Assembly (NCBI GenBank): GCA_964019135.1
Contig: OZ025249.1
Span: 11,830,039-11,894,038, forward strand
Direction of reading: 5' to 3'
DNA from: Arenicola marina
Lineage: Eukaryota > Annelida > Polychaeta > Arenicolidae
Length of the DNA stretch: 64,000 nt
Shown here in pieces: positions 13,001-23,479 of this stretch (within the stretch, counting starts at the first letter, position 1; the number at the start of each line of letters is the position of its first letter). Both the position numbers and the translations under genes were made by a program. The notes below the pieces were generated by a model. It ran no database searches, was not told where the DNA came from, and was given only the letters and a program-made list of their open reading frames with translations.

Positions 13001-15616
13001 CTGACACTTCATCACCACTACTACCGCCACAGCTACCACTGCTGACACTTCACCGCCACTACTACCGCCACAGATACCACTGCTGACACTTCACCACCAC
13101 TACTACCGCCACAGCTACCACTGCTGACACTTCTCCACCGACCTGTTGACTAAAGAGATGTCCGGCATCCACACGCTGTCCACCGGAAGTGTGATCATTT
13201 TGATGTCTTCGTGCTCTGTTACGTTCCATTTCAGATGCTCATCAAACCACCGCTGAAGCGACACTGACAATTACAAAGACATACAGACAATGGTATTATA
13301 TCTTGAACTAGTCCGATTTAAAAACTGCACAGATAAAACGGGCAATTAAAAGCCTACCCGACTGTAAACCCTGTTGTCAATTTAAAAAACCCTGTTCCAA
13401 ACCCCTCTCCAAATTTAATTACAATTCCCAGAACAAAATGTCTTGTAACAATTGTTGTTCAGATTTGTTCCGGCACACATGCAACCAGGAAGCGGCACCT
13501 ACAACTCGGACCCAGCCGCTTGTTTTAATGACTTGGTGCTTCTCATCCACCTCCAGGTTGACGAGGCGTAGGCCGAACCAGACACTGACGGCCTCAGAGG
13601 AGTTGGTCACGGGCCGGTTTATGTTCCCGTAGGACTGATAGCGGTCGAGCAGCGAGTTGATGAGGCGTGCCTCTGCCGAGGGCGGGCCGCCATCGGAGTC
13701 ACTGTAACGAAAACCCAGCGTCATGACTAAACACCGAAAAACACCCAGCGCTGCCGACTCGCACTTGGCCCGCCCATTGGCGCGGGGTATTACGGCATGA
13801 GTGCGACATTTATCACAGTACTAATGGCGTGAAGGAGCCCAGAGACCCGTGTGACAGTGGTTGTGCCCGATGGAGATGGAACCAATTGAGTCGTGTGACA
13901 GAAGCTGCAGACAATGAAATGGGTTGTCAAGTTATCAACACGATTGATTCTGACTCTGTTTGTATTCAGTCATGGAGTAGCATGAGGACCACTCTCTAGC
14001 CCCCCCCCCCCCCCACCACCCCACCCCACGCCCCTGGATAGAGAGAAACGCCACGTAATACACAACGCATGCAATAAATCCAGCCAATATTATTGGCGAA
14101 CCCCAAGTAAGCGGATACATGAGTATGACTACTCAGTGTGACTGTAAAGAGCGAGAGAGGGGGTCATTCCGAAAATAAATGTTTATGTCACCCCCAAAAA
14201 TTGTAATAAATGACAAATTATTAGAGCTCTATCACAAGTTCTGGTTCTGCTCCATTTATGGGTCAAGCATGGTGGTCGGGTCATAGCCCGTTTGCTGCCT
14301 CATCCCCCCCCCCCCCCCCCACACACCGCGCCTGCTGCACCTGACATACAGCACTTTCCACGGGGTTCACTTTATTGCCACAGAACGGGTCATCATCCAG
14401 CCTTCTTAAAGATAATATTAAGTTAGTCAAAGCAGTACAGACATTTCTGGAACAGGCCGGTTTATCTAAGGAAGGTGCCGTCGATTTATTTCCAGGATTG
14501 TATGCCACTAAACTTTGTCATTGTGTGCTTCTGAACTGTCTGGATTTGGATTAGAATATCGTTCATAAGGGAGACGGCTTGCACCAAGTTACATTCGATC
14601 AAATGCTATATCCTTCCCCTTGACGGTTATTCGTCCACGTCGCTGATTGGTTGATCGACTAAGTCACATAGCTATTATAATATGTCGGTGTAAGACTGCG
14701 TGAAATAATAAATATATCTTTTGCTATGAAAGTATATCGTTTTGAGTTTTACATTTTGACTTTTTTTTTAAGTTTGTGACCCGCCTTCGGCCTATTATAC
14801 GCGTATTTGTGACACATCTATATTACGACCAGCAATATGCAACAGCTTTCGTTCTGTAGGAGTTGCTCTATAGGGGAAGGCTATCCACGCGCCAAGTGCA
14901 GTTTTGGGGGTTTTTTTCGCTGTCCGATACATTTACGTATCTAATAAAATGTACCCAGCATATGTTTAACTCATTAATGAAATACAACATACATTTTACT
15001 ATGAAATAAAAGTGAAACATAGAAAACAAAATATATTACTATTGGCTTCAGCGAAGGATATTTGCATGAATGCAATACGAATTAATGCCTACCGAACCCC
15101 AAACTGAATATAAAAGAAACAACCTAACACCAATTTTAACCTACACGATAGGTTTTATCCTGGATATGTTTACAAATGCAAACGGCGACACGCGACACAG
15201 GCATATGTGAAACCCGACACTGAGGGTCTGAAAAAGCGAGATCGACACAGATAGTAACATTTTAGAAAAAAACGACACGGAACGTCGTGCAAAAATTGAC
15301 ATTCGACACTGGACCCCCCTCCCCCCCCCCCCACCGTTTTAGGGCCGAAATTTATGCCATTTAACATATGAAAACCGAAACCGACCCCCCCCCCCCTATC
15401 CACCATATATGGATCCGACGCTGAAACCGGCATTGCCTATCCACATTTTCTGGATCCACCCCTGTATTGCATTGATCTCGTTGTTACTGCAATGTCTACT
15501 GTGTGATGCCAACAGACATGGACTTACCTGTCCATTAGTGCGATAGACGAATCAAACAACATAGTTAGTAACGAGGCGACGCTCAACAGATACGCGTAAG
15601 CCGTCCTTGTATCCAT
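4083..15616 (-). CDS. Nicotinic acetylcholine receptor-like Cys-loop channel subunit, 7 exons, 477 aa
   Basis: Coding exons in transcript order are 15528-15616, 13503-13701, 13143-13252, 5577-6049, 5081-5200, 4681-4799 and 4083-4406. Borders are GT/AG, phases are 2, 0, 2, 1, 1, 0, and the total is 1434 bp including stop. The third exon is 110 bp, the conserved size of vertebrate nAChR exon 4. The protein has a signal peptide (about 1-26), a ligand-binding domain with WMPDISLVN and a Cys-loop C165-C179 with exactly 13 residues between the cysteines, four membrane helices (about 260-280, 298-318, 334-353, 449-472) and a short cytoplasmic loop (about 356-445). It should be a plasma-membrane pentameric channel subunit. 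It lacks the paired cysteines of alpha subunits in loop C, and several usual agonist-box aromatics are absent, so ligand and ion selectivity are unknown. Exon 1 start was chosen for the signal peptide and phase match. Confidence 0.93.
4320..4330 (-). other. Cytoplasmic-loop charged segment of the nAChR-like subunit
   Basis: In the last exon, the segment DAQQLWALLDTRLDRIESML just before the fourth helix has helical heptad character. This matches the MA helix position of the family. Assignment is by position only, and the coordinates are approximate. Confidence 0.3.
5577..6049 (-). CDS. nAChR-like exon 4 (Cys-loop, loop C, first membrane helix)
   Basis: The acceptor GTGTTACAG precedes AGGAGAGCC and the donor follows CTAG. 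The 473-bp exon encodes residues 133-290: the Cys-loop, a loop-C region with N-glycosylation sequon NNTT, and the first helix with IPCLLLSLLIPLIF. It fuses what vertebrate nAChR genes usually split into several exons. Confidence 0.93.
6083..8560. repeat. 27-bp minisatellite in nAChR intron 3
   Basis: About 90 copies of a 27-bp unit, core AAGGAGTGGTCGGAACAGGG. Because 27 is a multiple of three, long frames stay open on both strands (EAPVPTTPY on minus), but the exon phases place the array inside the intron. A marked variant pair (AATGGTCACTACAGAG then AATGGTTGGTGCAGAG) recurs at about 6961, 7555, 7825, 8040 and 8282, with first spacings of 22 and 10 units. Both array edges carry CAGGGTGGCTAT. 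The array ends roughly 35-50 bp before the exon 4 acceptor. Confidence 0.95.
8561..10805. other. Unique intronic DNA between two arrays
   Basis: This is the only non-repetitive part of nAChR intron 3. It has one short G-tract near 10000. No exon with consistent splice phase was found, as expected since exons 3 and 4 join in phase. Confidence 0.6.
10806..13142. repeat. 41-bp minisatellite at the intron 3 donor of the nAChR-like gene
   Basis: About 57 copies of a 41-bp unit, core CTACCGCCACAGCTACCACT then GCTGACACTTCACCGCCA. Since 41 is not a multiple of three, no long frame is open. On the gene strand the exon ends GTCAACAG, the intron starts GTCGGTGGAGAAGTGTCAGC, and that GGTGGAGAAGTGTCAGC is already repeat sequence. 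The array therefore begins within about five bases of the splice donor. Confidence 0.95.
13143..13252 (-). CDS. nAChR-like exon 3 (110 bp)
   Basis: Acceptor CGCTTCAG, then RWFDEHLKWN and LPVDSVWMPDISLVN, which align with the loop D/loop A region (xWTDxxLxWN, WxPDIxLYN). The tyrosine usual in LYN is valine here. The donor GTCGGT abuts the 41-bp array. Confidence 0.93.
13702..15527 (-). other. nAChR intron 1
   Basis: It contains C-tracts near 14001, 14306 and 15315-15400. A degenerate element ends with TTTCTGGATCCACCCCTG at about 15449, like the TIR of the GC-tract MITE family. No exon was seen. Confidence 0.5.
15528..15616 (-). CDS. nAChR-like exon 1 (signal peptide)
   Basis: ATG at 15616 opens MDTRTAYAYLLSVASLLTML, a hydrophobic leader, and the exon ends GACAG before donor GTAAGT. 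The phase-2 end joins exon 2 (acceptor at 13702) to give an in-frame serine. No 5' UTR border was assigned. Confidence 0.85.
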
Positions 15617-18600
15617 GATATGTGGTCACGTGACAGAATGGAAGTGACTCCCGCGACGTTGGTAGTGTTCGTTACAAAGTGTAAGGGGCCGACGACCTGT
15701 GGCGGACTAACACTGATGATCAGGCACTTGGACTCCCCAGTGGCACAATCATGGCCCGCCAATGTGGACGACAGCGCAGAGGACACACACCGGAGGTCGT
15801 TAACGATGCAGGATGGTAGCAAAACTTCCACGCGAATGCTTTTTGCGTGCCTATTCACGTCTTTATCCTTGTCGACAAGCTCTATGCTTTGCAACCTGTA
15901 GCGGGCCTTTGGACAAACATTGTTACAAGCGACGGTCCAGTTGAGGATATATGTCAGCCGGCACTAGCATGGTATGGGTTATCCTATGATGCACCAGGCT
16001 AACGGCGGCAAGGTCATCAATGAATGGTCGATCTGACACCCACAAATTATGTTGAAGCATTTAGATTAATTGAGGGAAACATTCCATAATTGCTAATGCC
16101 GATGTTTCGGCAATTGCCACGGGTCCTAAAACACAATAGCTGGTTTCAGGTTGCGGCAGTGTCCAAGTCAGTGCTGAAGTAAATGTCACACTGTACGGGC
16201 GATTGGAATGGGAAATGCGGCCTTGGTGACAAACATGATTTGGTCAATGCCAACATTAACGTTGTTAAAAGTTTGGGGTACGCATGGCGTTGTAATGAAC
16301 CGAATGCATAACAACAGCGGAACCGTTAATTTTAACATCCGTTCGGTCAGCAATTTGGAGTTTGTCGCACTTGAATTAACCTGAGCGGCACAAACGTCAC
16401 ATCAAGTCGCTTCCTTGCAAAGCAATCTGGTTCAAGATCGTCCATGCGTTGTTACTGTCTGGTCGCCATCCGTCCTCTCGTCTGTTCTGCCAATTGAGGA
16501 AGATGCTTCAGCGCACTGGCCCCACCCCTCGGGATCGGCCACATGCTTCGTGTAGCCCACAGACAGTGAGTTGTAATGCTTAACCCGCCCCTCCCCCCGG
16601 CCATGCCTACATAGAGCGACCAGGCCGCTGGCCGGGCTCATGCCGCCCCTCCCCCCGGCCATGCCCAGATAGAGCGACCAGGCCGCTGGCCGGGCTCATG
16701 CCGCCCCTCCCCCCGGCCATGCCCAGAAAGAGCGACCAGGCTGCTGGCCGGGCTGCACGGGGGCCGCTAGCTGGGTCGTCCCATCACATCGGCCACCACT
16801 GGGTAGCCACCGGGCCAACTCTCCACTCAGCGCCGGAAACCGACCGTTACAGCGCTACATATCGTGGCCAGGCTTTCCACTTGCCATCGGTCGCTTGCTG
16901 GCTTGACAGAGCTTTGGCGGCGGAACAGCACTCTGGTCGGCCTTGCATCGCCGCCAAGTCCCTCATATTTATATACGACGGCCGTTTCCTCGAGACAAGG
17001 TGGCTTATTGACGCCGACAGGTTGCCCCAAGGCCAATAAGACATTCCACCAAGGATGCGTATATATATATATATATATCGTAGCCTGCGATGGCCATGGG
17101 CGCCAAAGGTTAACCTGTCCATAATGTATGCAATAGTAGTCACGCCTGGCAACCTTTTAGCAACATTTGGGCGGTTTTCTCAAAGAAAAGGACATCTTAA
17201 AGTTATGTATACAGATGTTTCCCGCCTATTAAAAAGATCTAGCTTAGTATGTTGCAATGCAAAATTTGGCTTCTTATTCATTAGAACTGTTACATTTGAT
17301 TCAAATTGAATGGTAAATATGTCGGATATTCGCTTGATCGTAAGTTGAAAGCCATGTGTACTACGTCATATATTTATGTGTATTGCACATTTTTCTGGCA
17401 CACTTTTAGGGATGCTGTGCAGGCTCCATGCAATGAATTTTAATAAGAACTGCTCATTCTTATATAAATCAGGCCACAGCATTTTTAAATAGAACACAGC
17501 CATGATATTAATTTAACAGTATGTTTTGTAAATTTAGTCACACGACACATTTTAATGTAATGTTTGGCCGGTCGGAATTTCTTGGTCCATGAAACCATTC
17601 CACACACCCCTCCCCGCCCCCGCCCATGAACATGCAATGTCTGGATTGTATTTGCCGTTGGCGACAATCGAACTTTATAAATGTATGTCTTCGTTGAGTT
17701 AGATAGTAAAAAGAATATTATGCGCTAACATCACAACTTTATGCATCCAGTCCAAGTCCACGACTTTACCGTGGAGAGCCTGGATGGGTAATCTGGATCA
17801 GACTGCGCAGGGAATTGGTTTACCTCACTCGTCCGTCGGTGACCCAGATTACAGCCTCGTCCCCTCTCAGTGACGTGAGTGATGTAACGGCGGTGTTATA
17901 CTACAGACAGTACACATGGTAGACGTCTTGGCCCTCCCAATCAGCGACGGCTGATCATTCCGGGCCTTGAGCAATCTCTGCCATCGACGAACTCCGCCAG
18001 GCGGCCACGTGAAATATCAATCTGACAGCTCATCTAGTTGTATTGCGCACAAGACACCGTGCGGTATACAAACTATCAGGACCCAATCATGTGATTCCGA
18101 GGACCAAAATGCTATAGAAATAATGAATTCCAAATTAACCCCAAATTGAACTGATTTGACCGTCTTCAAATAAGATCTTGACATAGCCTCCACCATCGGG
18201 AGGCAAGCCTCCCTAGCTCAGTTAGTAACCTGGCTGAGCCGCAGCTTAAAGTAAACAAGTATTCTGGCCTCTAACGCTGCTTTGCCGATTCATATAATAC
18301 CCAACTGTCTATTCTCCAAATTACAGAATTTTCCGTCCTGTCTGTAGCTCACAATAAAATTTAGAAGTGACAGCCAGCCTCGGTTTCGCCGATTAATCAG
18401 ATGGCAGCCATTTCTGGAGGTGTGTCCCCGATTGACCAATCAGGAGGCGATACTCTAATTATACTCAAACCGGAAATGACGCCTACTGTGTGAGCAAAAC
18501 AAGAGCGCGTGATCATCGCTAATATAGCTACGATTCTAACTCCGATCATGGCTTTTTTTACGGAGGCAATCGTTGCATGAGATATATCAATATGTTTGAA

Positions 18601-18628
18601 TGCTATTTTTCCATGAAACACTAAGATC
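15617..18628. other. Upstream of the nAChR-like gene; no gene recognised
   Basis: Presumed promoter side of the receptor gene, but no core promoter can be pointed to. It includes the short three-copy repeat at 16575-16750, a TA run near 17060 and otherwise apparently unique DNA. Confidence 0.45.
16575..16755. repeat. Three tandem copies of a ~54-bp GC-rich unit
   Basis: The block GCCCCTCCCCCCGGCCATGC followed by AGAGCGACCAGGCCGCTGGCC occurs three times in direct order at about 16588, 16645 and 16702. The copies differ by a few bases. Confidence 0.85.
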
Positions 18629-18712
18629 ATGGTCTACTGCGCGGCTTGGAACTGCAGCAATTCATCCGTTAATCGCGGCCCTGATCTCTCGTTTCACGCG
18701 TCTCCCCTGAAG
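18629..18712 (+). CDS. Possible THAP zinc-finger first exon
   Basis: The frame starts MVYCAAWNCSNSSVNRGP and reaches LSFHASPLK. This matches the N-terminal half of a THAP domain (Met, then Cys-x4-Cys, then the conserved FHxFP-like block). A donor may lie at the AAGGGTACC following SPLK. The second half (conserved W, Cys and His) was not found nearby with matching phase. It may be a first exon of an unseen gene, or a remnant of a THAP-type transposase. Confidence 0.45.
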
Positions 18713-18799
18713 GGTACCTCTACTGAAGAGTTCCCTCCGCGAGATAACTTCCATTTTCAATGTAAGGTGGCGCCACTGGAAGGGTCACGATATACGTCA

Positions 18800-21324
18800 C
18801 TTGCTCCGGCATAATGGCGCGCTGCTCGACATTGATGGGGCGGGTTGGCTTCATTTTTTTATCCTTACCAGTTGGCAGAAACGAAGCGTTAACACTAGCC
18901 AAATCACTTTTAAGATGTAAGCTTTCGGTGCAGATCGCGAGTAGATTAGGTTGGACATCCGCTTTATTAACAGTTCATGGGTTTGCCTGATGGCATCTGC
19001 ATCGGGAGCGTGTTTCATCCAGCGCCGTTTTATCGTCCCTGGCGGTGTCTTGGCCTGTAACGCCCGACACACCAAGCGACTTAGTGCATACATGTGCAGG
19101 GGCCTCCCATCTGCCGATTGGAAATTAACCGTGTTGTATATATACATGATATATGGCCGATCGAGGTTAAATACCTATCTAATCTCTGTTATTTCTAGCA
19201 CCGGGTTATACGTGCACTGATGCCGATGGGTCATGTTTTTTTTATAAACATGTCTAGATTAATATGTCAAGATTAACGTTCTAGCCATCCGCGCTGGCAC
19301 GCAAATTGTTATCTGCTTCAGTCATATTTATACTGGGGTTACTGCGCTCATACCTTCATCTTTGCACGGATCGCTTCTCATTGGCGGATTTATTCCAGTC
19401 ACCCCAGATCCCCCCTCACGCCCACCATGTACCCTCCCGACCACCATGAGGTTCGGACCCAATCTTATTCTTTGCCCCCCCCCCCCTTTCGCTTCTTGGG
19501 TGCAGCCTCCTCCCATCTCACAGAAATTGTCAGCTTTGAACAGAGCGAACCCCACATTATTTTTTTCGAAATTCTGGATCCGCTCTTGAATTCCCAATGC
19601 GTTGTTGTTTGGCATGCCATTACGCGCCAGGCTATACCGCCTACCTAACGATGTGTCGACCTATATTAGTCGAAAACAAGGACACACACGGTTAACTGCA
19701 CCGACTGTACTTTTTTGCTGTATTCGCAATATGTCGTAAGAAACGAGTTCACGTAGGACAGCTGTGCATGTGTCGGATGTACCTGTCTCCTGTCGGATGG
19801 CTGTCTCTTCCCTTCGAGTCAGTCTGCCCCAGACGATGTTTTATCGTCGCACAGTTACAATATTGTAACCAAATAGCCCACAATATGGAACCACAACCCA
19901 TTAGTTAACTGCCAAATGGCTCACCAGAGGGAAGCACTATATATATGCTGGTTTGCTGGGTTTCTCGAGAAGTGACTGTGGTCACGTAGAGGCAGGGCTC
20001 ATAGCTGCAGGTTCGGCCCATGCAAGAGCGATCTGTGGCGGATCTAGGAATTACTCTAAAAAATGACGAAGGGGTTAGTGAGGGGCATGACAGAAATGAT
20101 GTATGAATTTGAGGAGGGGGCGGGGGGGGGGGCGGTCTCAGTTCCTGGATCTCCCACATTGGCGACATTGTGGCTGTACAGCCTTGTCATTTGGTTGTTA
20201 GTCTGGCTATTTAGTAGACAATGATACAATAGTTCAAGACATCCTTTAGTCATTTTGTCTGTACATTATAGGTCGATATATTATGCTACTCATTTGCAAG
20301 CTTACAGACTATGTTTCCAGCCAGTTTTCATTGGAATTGTCTTGCAATCAAACTGCTCCCAGCTTGAAACCTTGGCCGTACCCCGATCTATGCATTGTGC
20401 TACCATCATTCCATCTGACCAGCCTCCAATGCTGACAGTTAAGGGATGCTTTATGGGTCATATTTCCGCAGCCGGGTGGCGTTACTGTTTATATAGTGTC
20501 CTGTCATGTTTATCTACTTGAAAGCGGGCCATGATTGTGCTACTGGGGAGTCCAAGTGGATGAACAAAGGAAGTCATCAGTTTTAACCCGCAAGCTGAAA
20601 ATATGAGCGTTGTTCCTCCTCTCAACCAGTTTATTGTTCCGAGGAACTGCCATGGGATTTAAGCGTGATACCCCAGACGTGACAAATATATGTAGGCCTA
20701 TATGGGGTCGGGGGGGGGGGCTATCACATGATTAGATCCGTGCTTGAATTCCTGTGACTGTGGGTCTGTCTGTCGTCCCATGGTGTCGGATATCTATATG
20801 CTCAACCGTCCCACATCATCCATATCATGACATTAATGACTGTGCCGGAGATGTCCTATTTGCCCTACCAATGGACATGGTAGGCGGCCCTCCACCTTCG
20901 GTAAACACCATCAGGTGTACCGAGGGACCCCTGTCAAATCATTATTCAGCACCCCACCGGGAATTGTATCGGTCGGTCTGGTGAAGCTGCGGTTAATATG
21001 ATACAAATCGACGCGAAGTGACCAACGCTGAGTTTCCTACACTGGATACATCTACAATATGCCATAGAATCCACACTTAACATGGAACTGCCCAAAAAGT
21101 ACCTGAGCAGTATTTTGCTATGCAGTTACACAAAACAAACGTATTTATACGTACCACACGATATTGGTTTCCGCTTTGAAATGATCATTATGCAAGCTTA
21201 AGAAAAAATACATTGTGTTTCAATTCGACAGCTAACAGCGACATATTAAGTGTCAAGCAGCAGATAAGGCCGCTGAACGGATCGACCGCCACCTGGCGAA
21301 TGGATGACTTGAACATGAAATGAA
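18800..21324. other. Gene-poor repeat-rich DNA
   Basis: Degenerate elements with homopolymer C or G tracts and GGATCCG-like ends occur at about 19370-19585, 20035-20155 and 20705-20750. No exon could be supported. Confidence 0.45.
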
Positions 21325-21450
21325 TTGGCGTTTTATGCCGCCTTTGTGCACACAAGGGCTAAAATGGGCCAATTAACAGACCTCCCGGGACGATGAAGAA
21401 GGAATAGATAAAACACGTTTCAGATTCGGTGGCCCGGCGATGAGCTCGCT
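21325..21450 (-). mobile_element. SINE-B copy (3' part)
   Basis: GTTTTATGCC, GTGCACACAAGGGCTAA and CCTCCCGGGACGATGAA match, in the same order and orientation, the SINE-B copy at 47352-47528. The tRNA-like head is too degenerate to call. Confidence 0.6.
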
Positions 21451-21477
21451 GGCGTGTCCCGTCCGGTCATATTAGCG

Positions 21478-21634
21478 CAGGGGCGGATCCAGGATGAGTG
21501 TCCAGGGGGTCCGGATCCCCCCCCCCCTATTTGAGGAAGAATGCTATCTCTGAGGAGACGTTGACCCCCCCCCCCCCCCTCGGTGGTAAGTTTCAATGGA
21601 CCCCCCCCCTTTCAAATTCCTGGATCCGCCCCTG
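21478..21634. mobile_element. GC-tract MITE with terminal inverted repeats
   Basis: The element begins CAGGGGCGGATCCAGGA and ends with the inverted form TCCTGGATCCGCCCCTG. The 157-bp interior is dominated by C homopolymers. It has no coding capacity. Target duplications are not clear. Related copies are at 26710-26902 and in degenerate form at several places. Confidence 0.75.
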
Positions 21635-21639
21635 TCAGC

Positions 21640-22280
21640 GTGAATCGTTATGTCAGTATAAAGTATATCACCTAATAAAACCTTGTTGTCAATACTATCT
21701 GCAAGACTATAATACACATAGGATATCTTGGACCCAACAACACGGGACATGAACCCCTAGTGCCCCGGTCTACTCCGAGAGATTTTTGCTCCATATTACG
21801 TTCCTTTCCTCTCCCCAAGGATGGTCGCTGGGAGTTATTAGGTTTTTCCCACCACTCATGTTGGCCACCTGTGACCTTGAATGTCCTTGGGACATGGCGT
21901 ACATGTCCAGGAATCCGGATATTACGGCCCGCTGGCGATTCACTTTGAACGATTCCCCCGTGGCGCCTAGGCCAAAATACGTGGAACTACCGGCAGGACC
22001 GGAAGTAGTATTTCCATAAAGGGAGTGTCACTGCATTTGACCAGTAACCGGATGTCGATTTCACGGGTGACGCCTAGTAAACGTCACTTTAGGGGCTGAT
22101 TAATTGATCCGGTTTAGCTACAAAAATTGCACCCTTATCATGTTGCCGGGGTTGTGGGACGTATAAGACTTCTGGTCGGCGTCATAAGTGCGGTATTCTT
22201 GAGCTTGCCTTGGAACCCAGACTGCATATCTCCTTCATCGTGCAGGGAATGGATGCTTAGCCGTGCCCCATGTTATGTAG
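21640..22280. other. No gene recognised
   Basis: Apparently unique sequence between a MITE and a SINE. It shows no exon with both splice signals and family similarity. Confidence 0.4.
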
Positions 22281-22282
22281 AC

Positions 22283-22425
22283 ATGATGGCAGGGCTGTAT
22301 ATTCAGGACGCTATTCTGGATTCTGGTCCTATCTCATCAATGGGAGAAGGAATGAAGGGCGGAGACATGTCCCCGGGGTAACCCCCTAACCTTTGCGAAG
22401 AATGACATGGGATCTTTATCCGCAC
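22283..22425 (-). mobile_element. SINE-A copy
   Basis: TGGGAGAAGGAATGAAGGGC, GGAGACATGTCCCCGGGGTA and ACCCCCTAACC match the complement of the SINE-A body at 63600-63720. It is truncated before the tRNA-like head. Confidence 0.7.
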
Positions 22426-22429
22426 CAAG

Positions 22430-23169
22430 CCACAAGAAACAGGTAAAAATGCATGCTCGGAGAATGCACCAAGCCACAACTAACACAAAAACCGCTGGAC
22501 GGCTCGTTGGTGTCAATATTAAATTGCGTACGCGGCTGGACCCCGATGAAGCGACCGGTCGGCAGAGCCTCCATCTCAGCTTATATATATATTATGTGCG
22601 TAGACGGAACTCCTAACAACAGAACCTCGTCGGCCTCACATGTATGCTAGCTTAACACCCCTCCTTTATATCCGTGGCGGGTGGCACAAATGTAGGCAAA
22701 CCCCGGGGACAAACCGTGTACAGGCCTACAGAGAAATCAAAAAATGCAATGCTGGTACTTCACATCTGGAAAGAAAGACATGGGAAATGGAGACGAAAGA
22801 ATGGTTGTGGCAGGGGCAGGTTATGGGAGAGTGGGGGTGGGGGGGGGGAGGTGAAGGATAATAAGATAAACAGCAGGCCACAGTTTAATATGTAAAAGGT
22901 TGTCCTTTCTTCACACTCTATGAGTTTATCGGATAAAGAGTTATGATTATATAAAAGTGCAATATTATGTCATAATATATGTTCGAAAACGACTTGTGGC
23001 GGTAAGAACTAAATCGAACACAAACAACCTTGCTGGTAAATAAACAATTCATTAAGTGATAAATGAGGACATGTCGAAGCTAGGTCCAATTTAAAAACTT
23101 ACATCGTTTACCTAAGCCATGCGGCTACATATACATATCTTAAGCTGCAATTCTAAATAGGAGGGATAC
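22430..23169. other. No gene recognised
   Basis: A G-rich run lies near 22835-22850. Nothing else was identified. Confidence 0.4.
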
Positions 23170-23475
23170 ACCGTATGAATCGCGAATCCCCAAGAAAAAG
23201 TGAGTAATATCAATCATCAGATGATGACTGCTCAAAACTGGGCGCGTAAGAAGCCACCTTAATGAATATGCTTAAAGGTGATCTGTTGAATAACGATAAA
23301 TTCACCGACTTAACGGATCGCGGTAAATAGGGAAAGTGTCTTCGCGTTGAACCAGGAATTGTACGGATAACGATCCCCACCCATTGCCAACAGCCAATCG
23401 CGAATCTCCAAGAATTCCTGGATGTCATTCGCAGAGATCGGAGAAGGTATCTACCCCCCCTCCCCCCCTACCCAC
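23170..23475 (-). repeat. Dispersed repeat family R1, inverted copy
   Basis: GCGAATCTCCAAGAATTCCT, GATGTCATTCGCAGAGATCG and a terminal C-tract are the reverse complement of the R1 copies at 2096 and 3731. It extends left to another GCGAATCCCCAAGAA near 23180. Confidence 0.6.
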
Positions 23476-23479
23476 CGTA

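Noticed and set aside
10806..13142. CRISPR-like array
   Set aside because: No unique spacers alternate with repeats. It is a plain minisatellite in a eukaryotic intron.
18205..18240. A-box-like CCTAGCTCAGTTAGTAACCT as a tRNA or SINE head
   Set aside because: No B-box at the right distance and no second copy was seen in the window.
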